Shown: one piece after another, positions 38,536 to 51,506 of the stretch
Position numbering within the stretch: position 1 is the stretch's first letter
Layout: each line of letters starts with the position of its first letter
Source of the DNA: Daphnia carinata
Taxonomy: Eukaryota > Arthropoda > Branchiopoda > Diplostraca > Daphniidae
Length of the DNA stretch: 64,000 nt
Assembly: GCF_022539665.2 (NCBI RefSeq)
Contig: NC_081336.1
Span: 6,678,278 to 6,742,277 of the forward strand
Reading direction: 5' to 3'
Translations under genes and position numbers: made by a program
The notes under the pieces: model-generated
Told to the model about the DNA's origin: nothing
Database searches by the model: none
What the model saw: the letters and a program-made list of their open reading frames with translations, nothing else

Positions 38536-40055
38536 TTTTATATTATTGTCGTTTATTAAATTTTCCGATTATATGACACGTGAAATGAAATTCGACAAGG
38601 TTGTCATTTCCAGTATTTTTTTGTGTTGTTCTTTTGTTTCCTTTCTCTTTCGTTGTTTGAAAAATGCGCGTGGCTTTTACCTTATTTTTCATTTTTCCTT
38701 CCGGGCTCTTTTGATACTCGAGAAGCTTTTTATGAACGTTTGGGAGTGGAGCCGGTGACAAGTGCATTCAACAACAAAGAGAGGAGGTCGTATAAGACAA
38801 TGTCTAGCGTACCCCTCGTCCCTCAATACGCAAAGAAGCTTCCGTGTTACGTCGGCAAGTCCTTTTAAAACACAGAAGTCGACGTGTACAAAGGGGACGA
38901 TGTCTGGGTCGCTTCGAAAGTTTGATGCCACGTTGACGTGACAACAAGAAAATGTGCTTTACAGCTTTTTATTTCGATTTTCTGTTTAAAATCATCTCGA
39001 AAACGAATGTGACAACTCCATTGTACTATTATAAGACATTAGATTGAATATATTTATGTCAGCTCAAATCATTCCGTTACGTTTTCATACGAACTGAAAG
39101 CGTTTTGAATCTACGCCAGACCCGTTCGTAATCGATATTTAATTTTGTATCGTTTGGTCAAACTTTTGCTTGTTCATCCCTTCGCCGGGGTTGCGTCAGA
39201 CGTGGACTGGTAGGTCGAACCACACGCGTGAGCACAAAGTCGTTGCCATACGGTTCAACATTTTCATGTACAGATTTTCATATAAATGAAATATTGTAAT
39301 ATGAATAGCCATTTCCTTTCGCCCGGCTTTCAGCCGTTTCATTTCGTGAAAACTAATACCTGATTCTTATTTTTTAACGTCCCGCCGAGCACGGGAACCA
39401 TCAGACGCGAATCATTTTTAAAGCGAAATATGATTCTAGGAGGTCACGCTTTTGTTAACGTTATTTTTATTTTAAAGCATAAAAGGAGCGATTGCTTTTT
39501 GTACTATCCTAAATTCGGATGGACTTTCACTGGCCCAACAGCAATTAACGGTGTTCTATATTTTTTATTTCTCAATTGCGCGCATGTATCAATTACAGAT
39601 TGGAGGTGATAGTCTGGCACCAGCGTTTTATGGGTTAACACACAAACACCAGTTGTCTTTCGAACGGACCGTGCGTCTTGTTCGGCGGGAAATTCAACTT
39701 CGGTTTTGATGAATTGTTGGCCATGTTTTCGTACTGCCACGCAATTGTGGAAATGTTTTTTAGAAAACGGCTGACGCATATCGAGCAGAGTTCATCAATC
39801 CCTTCTGTCGTGCAACTGAAAAAGATCAAAACCGGTACCGCAAGTCCGCTCTGTTAGTCGACTATTTCCAATCAAGCATAAGCAGTTACATGTTCTTTTT
39901 TATTCCCCCCCCCCCCCCCCCAATCTATTCGACGAGTTTGGCGTAACTGGTAAAGAAAAACGCAATTATTTAAAAAAACGAATCATTAGAGGTTAGATAA
40001 TACGAACAAACTTGAATGTCATTAGAAATCAGCCTCATTTTCTTTTGTTTTTTTT

Positions 40056-40063
40056 TGACGTCA
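40056..40063. promoter_or_regulatory. full CRE palindrome TGACGTCA
   Basis: A perfect CREB/ATF site following a poly-T run. Confidence 0.35.
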
Positions 40064-42492
40064 TCGATGGTTATTTTTAGTCTTTGATATTCAATAACAT
40101 GGCAGGAAACATTTTAAAATTTTATCGATGGCTATAAGAAATCAGAGAGAGAGAGGAGGCATTGCTATAAAGCAGTGCGTGCGTTATTCACGTTGGCGTG
40201 GGCCCTCTGCTGACAGACTTTCGACGAATCGCCGTGTTTTCTCCTGTGTTCTTAACCTTCGTGTTTTCTCTCCATCAGGTAGAGAAGACAAGCCAAGAAA
40301 ATTGTTATCCACTCAATCGACTTTCGAAATCTTCGTTGGCTCTCGATTATTTATTTATTATTAAATTGGTGTATGAAAATATCAACGGTTTCGGTTAGGT
40401 AAATTTGAAAAACACAAAATTTGGCGCGTATTTTTGTTTGTGTCAGGTTAAAAGGTCCTCTACGTGAACTCTGTTCACCTGTAATGGAAGGTTTGAACAT
40501 CTTTGAAGGTAAGAACAAAAACTAAAGGCTAATGCTCTACTCGTTACAGCTCGAAAGTAAAACATTTACCTGGGGGGATTGGGTCAAAAGGTAAGAAAGA
40601 GGGTAGGAAAAAAAATGGTGGGAGTCTTTTGTCGATATATACGTATACAATTTTATGCATTTATTTATATTTATAGTGAGAGAGAGAGTGAAAAAAAGAA
40701 AACGAAGAGAGAGAGAAGAGAGAGACTGACTATTTCAAGGCCGTATGTCGATGGATTGGGTGCCGGAATGCCGGGCCTCCTCTTATTTCTCTCGGACTTG
40801 TATTCCGCGCCCCTCCGGACGACATTTTCACTTTCGAAATTGAAGAGAGAAAAAAAAAAGGGAAAAGAAGAAGAATAAGAAGAGAATGAAGGAAAGAAAA
40901 TAATAAAAAAAAGAGATCCACTTCTCCCTTCTTTTTTACCTTTCGTTCATTTTTTTTTTTTTGTTTTACAAGGTTAAAAAACCCAGTGTACGGTAACGCG
41001 GTGCTTTCAAACTTGTTTAGCCCGCGTCTTGCGGTCTATAGGCCGGCGACGTGGAGCCGTGCAACCGGCACACAACTTCCCCCCTCCCAGAAATTATTAT
41101 TTTTTTCTTTAAAAAATAAAAGAATTCTTTTTAATCTATTTAAAAAAAATGAGAGAGGGACACGGCTATAAAAGCGCTGTCTTCTTCTTTTATTTTGTTA
41201 CGGTTGTCTCCTTTCCCTTTCGTTCGAAATCTGTCGTGGAATTTTCCCTTTTCTTCTTCGGTGATAATGGAAGTCGCCACTGCGAGCGCTCTATGGCAAG
41301 CCCCCCCACGCGGCTGCTTCGTACCTTCAATGCTTACATAAACTCAACCTTGATGGAATCCGATCGTGAGATCGGCAACAACAAACAAAAAATGTCATCG
41401 AATCGAAGGTGAAAATAACATTAAACATAAAAAAGGAGTTTTTAAAAACGTGATGGGGTAAAGTGGTAGAATGAAAAGAAAAAATAAATCAGGGTCAGAT
41501 CCCGTTGTGGATTGAAAAAGGCTTTCAACTCCCAATGCCCTTTTCCCTCGTCCCATAACCCTGTGTACACACGCCATTTTCTTTCTCACTCAATCTGAAA
41601 CATTTTCTCACCTGGACTGACCCAGCAGGAGGAGGATGAAACAAATTCCGGACCTCAAAACAAGTTTCGTTTTTCATTTTTGTTTGTGGGTTTTTTTCTT
41701 CTTCATCACAACAGCCCCTTCTTTTTCGTTAGTTTTTTCTACCTACCCTTTTTTTTAAATTCTAATTTCTTTACTTTTACTTTCTCCCCCCTCATTTCCG
41801 CCACTTCCCCCACTGATTTTTGAATTCATTTTCTTTTTTTTCGACACTCAATTTGTGCTGTTATTTGTCGGCTTTTTCTTTCCCTTATACCTTTTTTTTG
41901 TGGTGTAAATTGAGTCTTTTTCTTCTTAATTGGATGGGGAAATTCGATATCGTGCTGCTAACAGATGCCCCACGAGGTCAAGAAAAAGAACTAACTTATA
42001 ACACGACAGTCCTGTCTGATCTTGTCTGTCGTCCCATGTCACTTGTTTTCTCTTTTCAAGAAATTCGTGATTGTCGTTTCCTCTTTTACACGAAATTGCA
42101 CACGAGGTTATCGTTCCGTTATGTGCTTCTATGGTAATATCCTGATAGCGTTACAAAATCTGCCGCTAACACACGTGGTCATTACGTCACTCATCCCCCC
42201 ATGACTTGGGTTACATCTTTTTTTTTTTTTTTTGCTTTTTACTTTTCCCGCCATTTTCATTGTATTTAAATTAAGTCAGTTATCAAAAGAACGATTCAGA
42301 CAGAACTTTTGCAAAACTGAATTCCCTCCAAAAAGAGTGGCAGCACCTTTGTCAACAACGAGACTAGTGGGAAGAGTGAGAAAGAATCGAAGAGGTAGAG
42401 AACGAAAAAAAAAACAAAAGAGAGGGAAAAAAAATCCCCTGCAACCGAATTTCGTTTGCGTTCATCTGATTGGTTGGAGTCATAGCCAAGCT

Positions 42493-42506
42493 CCGCCCTC
42501 TGGTGG
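42493..42506 (-). promoter_or_regulatory. perfect CTCF-consensus match
   Basis: The minus strand reads CCACCAGAGGGCGG, which fits CCASYAGRKGGCRS at every position. An inverted CCAAT box (GATTGG) lies about 20 bases to the left. It sits about 190 bases before the candidate transcription start at 42696, and it faces the plus-strand site at 353. Confidence 0.4.
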
Positions 42507-42661
42507 AAGAAGCGGGTGGGTGAGCCACTACGTTCCTTAACGTTGTGGTGAGAGAGGGTGTTGGAAGAAGGTGGCGAGAGGCACAGCCTAGGACGAACAG
42601 AGGGACAAGTCTAGAACTGCTAGACGGGACTGGCCTTTTTTTTTGTATTTTCTTTTTCTTT

Positions 42662-42810
42662 GATAAAAGGAAGACGACTGGAGTGGTAGAGTCTTAGTTG
42701 AATCGCCAAAGCCACCGAACTTACCTGTTCGCATCTGTCGTCTGGTTGTGTGTGCGCGCGCGCGTGTGCCAGTGCCTTATTCTCTCTGTGTCGTGCCGTG
42801 TCTCAATCAG
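42662..42810 (+). promoter_or_regulatory. candidate promoter and noncoding first exon
   Basis: GATAAAAG (42662-42669) is a TATA-like box. A pyrimidine-rich initiator-like CTTAGTT follows with its A at 42696, 34 bases on. A good 5' splice site CAG|GTAATG lies at 42810/42811. This would make a noncoding exon of about 115 bases that could splice to the acceptor at 52344 of the ABCH gene. A strong minus-strand donor (CAG|GTAAGT) near 42724 means a minus-strand transcript is an alternative. Confidence 0.25.
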
Positions 42811-45297
42811 GTAATGATCGTTACCCCAATCTCCACCACACATATACACACATACACACACGCTTGAAAGGCAAACAGCGACGTACCGTCTTAGTTGAGA
42901 CAGAATCGCTTCTCCCAACAACTTCATCTAAACGGATTTCCCGACAGAGGAATTATTTATTATTATATTTTTATATATTCGATTCTGAAATTTGAATGCC
43001 AGTAGTTGCCATATCTTTTTCTAGATTAGAAATTGTTTTATGGAAAGACAAAAAAATCCCATGTTTGTGTTTGGCCTTTTTTCAAACATCGTGTCTCCAT
43101 GTGGGGGGAGAGAGAGAAAAGTAAATTTGAGAAAAAGGGTTTCGATATTTTCTCTTTGGAGTCTTCTGCTTTCCTCTCTTTTTTTGTGAGGCTCTATAGT
43201 TGTATGGGGTTTTCGGTTTCCCAACAGCAACGATAGAATTACCCTTGATCAAAACATTTTTAGAAAGTGGCGGACTATTTTCTTCTAGCCGGATGTTTCG
43301 AGTATAACAAACGTTTGTTTCGCTATTCGTTCTTCCTTTAGCTTCTCATTTTCACTTGACGAAAAGAAGCTTCGAAATGTGTCAGCCGCCATTTTTCAAA
43401 GCCCTTCTCCCCCGCGCGTCTATTTAGAATAAATTCGAAACATTTTAGACGTATTCATTTGTGAATAAGAACGAGTTTTCAAGTGTCCAACTGGGTTGTT
43501 TCACGCGGCCACGAGTGTCGCAACCGAATCCCCCGTCACGGATGGGAGTAACCCTGTCCTCTTACGCGATACACATTCTCTCTCTCTTTGGTTGAGGTTT
43601 CTAGCGTATGTCATGTATTTTTCTTTCCCTCAAGTCTCTCTATTCGGAGGCTGTTAACCTACTTCAAAAGCTGCTTCGTAGCATTCGTTCGGGTCCCGTT
43701 TCTTCTACCATTCTTTCGCTTTCTTTCGACGAATTCAACAGGTGTGAAGGTGTAGGCTCCATTTTTGGGCGTACATTTTCATTGGCTCTGCAATGTGTGT
43801 TTAAAGCTCCAGACAAATGACGTCCATCGTCTGCTATGGGTTTTTTTTTTCAGCCAAGGCCGTCATAGTGGGGGAGATATTTGTTAAACTCTTGGGTCGC
43901 CCTTTTTTTTTTAAAGAATATTCTGCAGCATTAGTAAAACTCGTCGCGCGCATGTTAAGAATGTTTCTTGTTTTTCTTTTTTTTTGCTAATATGCCAACA
44001 AGAGAGAAAGCGGATGCATTTGGACGTAAGATAATCGGGTCACCTGTCGATTACCTTTGCAAAGGTGAGACGTTGTCGTTTAGAATTTCGAAAGGTGATC
44101 GATGTTTAAAAATGATTTTCTGAATATTTCTTTGAAATTTTGATGGGGGGGGGGGAGGTAAAATGGGTCTTTCGGGATTGGTTGGTTAATTTGGTATGTT
44201 TCGGTTTTATTTTTGTGATGGCCGAATTTCTCCTTTCGCATTGTTTCGCTCACGGCGGCTGACCGTCTTTTTTTTCTGTTGTATTCTTCGTTTTCTTGTT
44301 CACGTTTTCCTTGTGGCTAAGAGGCTTCAGTTGTATTAGCTTTTTGTGGTTGGCTTCCAGCGTGGATCTAACGCGCCGTTGTGGGGGAGATCGAGTGGTT
44401 TGAGTTTGATTAGTCGGTTTGCCGTAGATTAGCATTTCTTTTTGATTGTAAATGTGCGGCAATTTACTTTCAATTCATCCAAATGTTTTCTTTTTACTCC
44501 CCTAGATTTCTTCGTTTTTCTTTTAACGTCAAACTCTACGACGCTCTTGTTAGTAACGAAAGGCTTAAAAAAAAAAGTCAAAACACAAGAAAAATTAAAA
44601 TGAGGAAAAAAAAACGCGCGTTTCACTTTCCAAACTCGTTTTCCGTGTCGTGGAGTTGAACATCTCGCCGTGTAGCGGGAATTTAATACGCATGTTTCTT
44701 TTTGGACTTCTCTCTTTCTTTTTGTTATCAAAACAGCTAACGTTTCTGGGGGGTTCTACCACTCTTTTCTCTTTCTTTTGTTAGCACGGCATGTCAAAAA
44801 AAAAAAAAAAAAGATTTTTGTTGAGGACGAGCATTGATTCGCGATCGGCTTGAGCATCCCGATCTGTTGTTTTCCCATCCGATGAAAGCAAAAATGGTAG
44901 AGATAACAAGTACAAATAACTTTCCCTTGCCTTTTTATTTTTTTTTTCCTTAGTTGAATGGCAAACTTTTATTCAGGTCGGCTTTAAAAGAAAAACTATA
45001 GGCATAGCCTTAAAAGTGAAAAGGAAAATGTGGCGCATCAGGTCGTATGTAGAGTCTGACCTGGTTCGTCCATCTGGTTAAAATTGTCTGCTTTCAAGAC
45101 GTTTGAGACTCTTTGTCACAAGATAAATGGTAGGGCACCGACAGTTTTTATTCACTGACCTACCGTAAACTGTTATAGCTTATTTTTGTCCAAGTTTCGT
45201 ACCCCCCCCCCCCCACCAAAGAAAAACACTATAGAAATTGTACTCATTTTGAAAAAAAGGAACGGACTCGTTTGCCACCTGGGCAAAAATTGGGGAA

Positions 45298-45336
45298 TAT
45301 ATAAGAATGAAAACGAGGACATGTGTGTGACTCAGC
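45298..45336 (+). promoter_or_regulatory. TATA-like box with AP-1/antioxidant-response-like site
   Basis: TATATAAG (45298-45305) is followed by TGACTCAGC (45328-45336), which fits the TGACnnnGC core bound by Nrf2/CncC-Maf and AP-1 factors. A TCAGTT initiator-like site follows at 45340. Confidence 0.25.
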
Positions 45337-48300
45337 GGTTCAGTTCATGGCCGTTTTTTTTCTTTTAAAGGGAGGCGACTAGTTACTTTTAAAGGTGCTT
45401 TCAAGCGGTCAGCACCGCCGCCATCACGCAAAAAAAGAAGACAAGGTAACGCAAAGAGAGAAGGAATAAATAAATAAAAAGGGATTCGTGTCGCGAGTGC
45501 GCATGATTTCACTCCTTCCCCTTTTTGCGCATTCAACTCACCTGGAACAAGTTTTTTTTTTCGTGCATTTTCCCTCGATTAACATCCGAGTCATGTCGGA
45601 TGGGCCCACTCTCCCTTTCACGCAAGCCTGTCGGTTTTTTTTTTTTTTTTGATGTCACGATTTTTTTTTTTCAATTTGATTAATATGAAATTATTATTTT
45701 ATTTTTTGATTTTATAGAACTCTTGGAATTCTTTTTGGATCTACCCACCAACGCTGCCAGTTTTGATTGCCGATTACGTTTGACGAATAGACGACAGCCA
45801 TTTTTTTTTTTCGTTTTGGAGAGACCACATTTTAAACGTCCAGTGTTAATTGTTTTCACCTTTCGGACGCCAAGTGTTCGCAAATAAGGACGACGTCGAG
45901 CCGTGTCGGCGTCGCGATCAATTGGTTTGGCGGGCGGCAACCCCTTTTAAATCCTGCCCGAAAAAAACAAACAAGAGAGCGGAGAATTCCGTGCCAATTA
46001 TTCTACACAAAATGTGAGTTTCGTTTTTCTTTTTCTCATTCGGCTGTTTATTAATGCGTTCTAAAGCTAAGCGTTAAAGTGATGAGGAAAATATTTAGCA
46101 ACACTTACGTCGATATGGGTTTTAAAAAAACGAGGGTGTGGCTTTTCACGAATCTACTGGTCTGTTAGGTAACGTGAAAAAGAATGTTAAACGATTCGTG
46201 AAAACTATGGACGCGGATGGAAAATGAACGCAATCGAATACCTTTCGCTTTTCGTTTTCTCTCTTACACATTGAACCAATGGGTTTGTTTTTAAGGATCC
46301 ACTGAGCTCCCTGCCCTTATTTTATCTATTTTCATCCACCTGTGTGAAACAAGTGCCTTTTTTTTTTCCTCTTTGGGGTTGAACCTTTTTTTTTTATGGA
46401 GGTTGGAACCTGGAACAGTTCGTCTATTTAAAAGTTTAAAAAAACATAGGCAGGCCTGGAAAATAGATTACTAGTGGCCAGGTAGAATAAGAAGGTAGTA
46501 GTACGTTGATGAAAGAGAGAAGGGGGGGGCTTGTGGCAAGTATCTGCTAACATGTAGACACGGTCACATACACAAGACACAGGTACAAGAAGAAAAAAAG
46601 CGAAAGTTTTATCTCCTTTCATTTTTTTCATTCCACTCTTCGGGCAGCTTCGAGTCTAGAATAGGTAAATAGATACATGCGGCCAATAGTAAATAAGCTT
46701 TTTCCCAATTTTTTTTTTTTTTTTTTCACTTGTCCATCTTTTCTCTTCTCTTATTTTGGGTAGACCTTCTGACGTGCACCTGGAAAAAAAATGCAGCTTT
46801 TGTAGGCTGGTTATAGCTGCCGGGCTGTGTGTGGAAGTTTGCGAGTCGAAAGTAAAAGTGGAAAATTTCTCTCTCTTTGCTTATCTTGCATCCCCCCCCC
46901 CCCCCGTCTCCTTTCGTCCTCCTACATGGTCTCAAGTTCTTAGGCTGTCGCTACAAAAAAAAACCCAGCCAACTCGTTTGACCTCAATGTTGAAATCCAG
47001 TCGGTCGGTAAACAGGTTCTTTTCTAAATTCCATGTGATTTTTTTATTTATTATTTTTTTTTGTGCGATTCCTTTTCACTTTAGATTTTTTTTAAAATGT
47101 AGGTCTGTTTTGGGCGAAGATAATAATCACAATGGCAATATCAGATTAGAATCTAATGTGGAAGTTGGTAAGAGAGCGTTCCGGAAACGGAATGATTCAC
47201 TGGGCACTTGTCTCATATTTGGTCGTTCATTCGTGTCACGTAGCCCCAATTTTTTTTTCTGTTTTATTAGTTTTGCCTTGGCGTATTTTTAAAAAAAAAA
47301 GTATGTGAAAATAGTTGGCCGCCCTTATATGGCGACGCATAGATGAACGAAATGGCACGCGTGTTGTAAGCGGTACCCATAAGCGTTGCGTCCGAACGAG
47401 CGATTCAAGGCCCAATGGAAAGCACACATTCGCTGTCTCAAGCTCCGGCTTTGGTCAAAATTTAAGCTCTTTATTTATTTTTTTTTCCGTTTCTTTTTTC
47501 ACAAAAGGAGAGCCAAGTTGGTCATCAAAGTAGGGCAAGACTCTCCTAGCGGGCAGAAAACAATCGAAAGACGTGTTTCTCTCGGTCGGGTACGTCTCTA
47601 GGCAGACTTTTTTTTAAAACGAATCTCATTTAGCCCTTTTTGTTGCTTTGTGTAAGTACGCAAATAAAATGATGACGTCTCAGGCAAATATGGCGTACGG
47701 ACTGGCGGGGAATTTGAATATTATGATCCGTCAGGGCTCTTGATCTCTCGTGTAGCGCACCGTTTATTTTCCCTTTTGTCTGGAGACGGTAGAGAGAGGC
47801 TAATTTAACAGAACGGCTGGCCTTGCAAGTTGTTCTAGTCATGGGCATCTCGTTGTTTCTTTTTTTAATTGTCGAATGAGGTTTTCTTTTTTCTTGTGCT
47901 AATCTTTGAAGAAAAAAAAAGTACTTTTGAACGATTTCTGTGTATGTGGAAGACGTGAGCGCCGTCGTGACGCATGAATCTCGTTTTGCGGTTAATGTGT
48001 ACGCGCGTTAATGAGCAACAACAAACCCAAACAAGGATAACAAAAGAAAAAACAAATTCTAATAGCTTGTTCCGGTTGGGGTTTTCTTTTTTTTTTTTGT
48101 TTTCAAAATTCAGGGAATTTCGTTGAATCGTATCGTAATAGGAGCAGTCAACTGGCAAAATGTGCAATCGGTTGCAATACGGGGTACGGCACACGGAATT
48201 AATTCTATATCGCAATGTGTGTTTCAGACGGTAAGAACAGGACACGCGTCCCAGAGCACCCCGTCGTTTTGAGGAGGAGGGGGGATTTTGGAAAGTCGAT

Positions 48301-48886
48301 AAAAGTAAAAACCGTAACCTATAGCTATTGGCGATATTGTGTGTGCGTGCATAGCGCGTGTTCTCCTTCTCTCACTCTCTCACAGGGACCTTTTTTGTTG
48401 TTTTGCCATACATTGCGGATTTTTTTGGTCTCTTTTCTGTATCCGGGGACGATGTAACCGAGCGAAACGAAACCGGACCTAAGCACTAGTGACCGTCACG
48501 TTAGGAGAATGTTCACCGCTTACGTGTCCTCCCTTTTTCTTTTGTGAGTGGCTTTTTTTGTGGTTTGATTCACAATCGACGGCGATTGTGTTTGGCCAAA
48601 CAATCCGGCCATTCATTGATCAGTAGTTGAGAGGAAACGGTCGTTTGGTTTTGGCGCTTTTCGAATTATTTGATCCGTTCGATTACGGTAAGATTTTTTA
48701 TTTTATTTTTCACGTGCGTGTTTTTGCCAACATGTTGCGCATATTTTGTTTCTGATTTTTTTCTTTTTACCGTGCCACGAGTTTGGCCAGTTCATGGGGA
48801 TCACGCGCTTTCACGTCATCGCCATCTCCTCGAGGGCCTCGTGCTGCTAACTGTATTGTGCAAAACAACATAGAAAACGGGACCAG

Positions 48887-48908
48887 TGACGTCAATACGA
48901 TGACGTCA
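48887..48908. promoter_or_regulatory. two tandem CRE palindromes
   Basis: TGACGTCA occurs at 48887-48894 and again at 48901-48908, 14 bases start to start. Two full CREB/ATF sites this close are a typical arrangement of a regulated promoter or enhancer. Confidence 0.5.
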
Positions 48909-50206
48909 AACAGTGGGGAGGGTTAGCGATCGGCCATTGACGGTTGGAACCGTTGTAACCTATTGCCTTAGTTGCGACATCGTAATTGCTAGCCAATAGA
49001 AAATGCGGTAATGGCGACTTGGCAAAAGCGGGCCAAAGAGAAAATGGTTTGTGTTTTACCTGCATTTTTTGTTTTGAAAGAATAGGGACGTTGCGGATAA
49101 CACATGTCTAGTACGATCTAATCAGACTAGGGTTTGTGTTTCGGCAGATAGTTCGTAGACATTGGTAGAAAAAAGAAAAAGAAATAGGGTTACGTGAAAT
49201 TGGTTGAGCCGGCGGTTTTGCCGATGGTACACCTGGTCGCGAAAGTTTACCGCGTCTACATTGTTTTAATGACTAGTTTTCTCTTCTTTTGCATCCCTAT
49301 TTTTTTTTTTGTTTTGTTATTTTGTATTTTAAAATGCCGAAATGCTGTTGGCTATCGTCTTTTAAGTGTTACGGTCATTGTGGATTCGTACTGTGTAATG
49401 AGACTTTGTAATGCGTTTGAAAAGAAAGGCTTGGAGAGGTTGACTTTGAAAGATTGGACTCGCCTTTAAAAGGCCTACACATTACACGAGCCTAGAGCGC
49501 AAAAGATGCGCACCAAGTCGCTCGAAATTCAAAAATTCCCGTTTCTTATCTATCCCGGATGGATCGAATGAATTCGAGATTCTTTCCAAGAAAAGCGAGC
49601 GAAATGATTCAAAAGCGAAGCGACGAGCCTCTGGGTCTTTTATCTACTTCATTCATGGATAGCCTTCTTTTGTTATTTCCTTTATTCCTATGGTTGAAAA
49701 ATTTTGAAAATCATGTTGAATTCGTTTCTCCTATTGATTCGGTGTTCAGTTGCCCATCGGCAATCTTTCAAACATTTTTCGTGCGTGTTTTTGGTGTGTG
49801 TGTGTTAATATTCTGAGCCAGCGTCAGATCGTCTAGCGATGGCTGGAGGTGGTTGTCCCAGTCTCTTGTTTCCTTTTGGAATGTTATAAAAAAAAAAAAA
49901 ATTTAGCCAAGAAAAAAAAGATTTTTTTTTTAGAAATGCATTTTTTGGTCGTAGCGTTTCGAACCTCTTTAAAATGGACGTCCGTTTTCCTCCTTATTTT
50001 TGGGACGTTCGTTTTTGTTAAGTGTTTCATATTTTTCCAATCTATTTTAAAACGAACAGGTCTGGTAAATTGTGACCTCTGGGCTTTTTCTGGCCGGATT
50101 TAGTAACTCAATCAGCGCAGAAAATGGGACAAACGAATTGAACGAAGAAATTAACTAATTTATGGATATTGTGTTCCCGAAATGGCGACATCTAGTAACG
50201 TTGGTG

Positions 50207-50214
50207 TATAAATA
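50207..50214 (+). promoter_or_regulatory. canonical TATA box TATAAATA
   Basis: TATAAATA is followed about 27-30 bases later by GGCAGACTT, a weak initiator. This is another candidate start for the ABCH gene. Confidence 0.25.
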
Positions 50215-51498
50215 GAAGAACAGAACGAAAGGCAGACTTGCTTTTCTTGTTTAACATTTGAAAAGAAAAAAGTTGAAAAGCCCTGGCGCGCAATGTTTGG
50301 AATTCCAAATTGAGCCTGGCCAGAATGTGAAAGACCTTGGGCCGCGTCCGATCATCACGAAGTTCATCACGATGAGAGATCCCTTCTTTCCCATCTACCT
50401 AGACACCAGTTTCTTTCTTCTTCCCTGTTTTTTTTTTTTTTTATCTCTTCAGTCTCTTTTGTTATCAAGTGATCATCCTCTAACCTTGACCAATCAGTAG
50501 GCATCGTCGCATTTATTATCAAGTTTCTTTTTTTTTTTTTTTTTTTTGATTAGTTTATAACCAAAGTACATTTTCCCCCTCTCATTCATCCGATGAGATT
50601 TCTTGATTTGCTTGAAAGAATATCGTGGAATTTATTTTGTTTTCACGCAATCGCTTTCTTTTCTCCGGTTATGCTGCCGTCAAAGATTAAAAATCTATTT
50701 CGATCTATTTATCGATTTTTACCCGATTCTCTTAAACCCGCTCACAAATCCAGATTAACGGCTTTGCGTGTGGCTCCGCAAGTTTGCCCTCGTGACTCAC
50801 GATCGTCAGGTCGTTAACATCAAACGCTCGGGTTAACAACGACGAGCTGTTGTTTCTCGAAACTCGTATTCACGAGTCAGTTGGCCAGTTATTTTCCGAA
50901 CAAAAAGAGGAGGAAAATGAACTTGCGATCGGTTTGATGATTAACGATGTTATCCAACAGATCTGCTAATTCGCCCGGAGGGCACGTTCGCGCACTGTGC
51001 CTTTCAGTGGTGGTGGTGGGGAATGGTTAACACTAGAAAAGAACAAAATATACACACACTCAGACACACCTCGCTTGTGAATGAAATGGTAATGCCGACT
51101 TTGAATGAAATGAAAGACCCTACGGCGATTTCCTCTTTTTTTTTTCTAGAGTCTTCTTTTCGACTCTAGAAGAACTTTATAGCCAAAAGGGAAAAAAAAT
51201 GGAAGGAGGAGAGGAAAATAACCGTAGTCTTAACAGGTGCCTTTTTTTGGCGTTCTTCTGAATTTTTTAAAAATGTTTTTTGAGCTATTCGTCTCGCCTT
51301 TTTAAAATTTTCCGCAAATATTTGAAAGTGACGAGGTGGGAATTTCCGCAATTGTTTTTGTTTTATCTGTTTGATGCGCACAAAGCACTTTTTTTTTTTT
51401 TTTTTTTACAAATGTCGGTGAACCTGCCACCTTTCTCTCGCAATCGTACAAACTACTAACACAGCCAAACTTGTGCAAGTTCAACATCCGACCATACG

Positions 51499-51506
51499 TG
51501 ACGTCA
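51499..51506. promoter_or_regulatory. full CRE palindrome TGACGTCA
   Basis: The nearest perfect CREB/ATF site to the ABCH start codon, about 840 bases upstream. Confidence 0.35.

Larger units (their letters stand above)
25769..42492. other. gene desert
   Basis: No gene can be supported. The longer open frames are low-complexity. Notable items are a (CT) run at 29749-29771, CRE palindromes at 38528-38535 and 40056-40063, and TATAAA-like boxes near 32030, 40155 and 41167 without a convincing initiator. Poly-C/G runs at 36229, 39906 and elsewhere are typical of this genome. Confidence 0.5.

Noticed and set aside
46756-47292. 178-residue open frame in the gene desert
   Set aside because: Composition is dominated by Phe, Lys and Ser from homopolymers, with no domain and no splice context.
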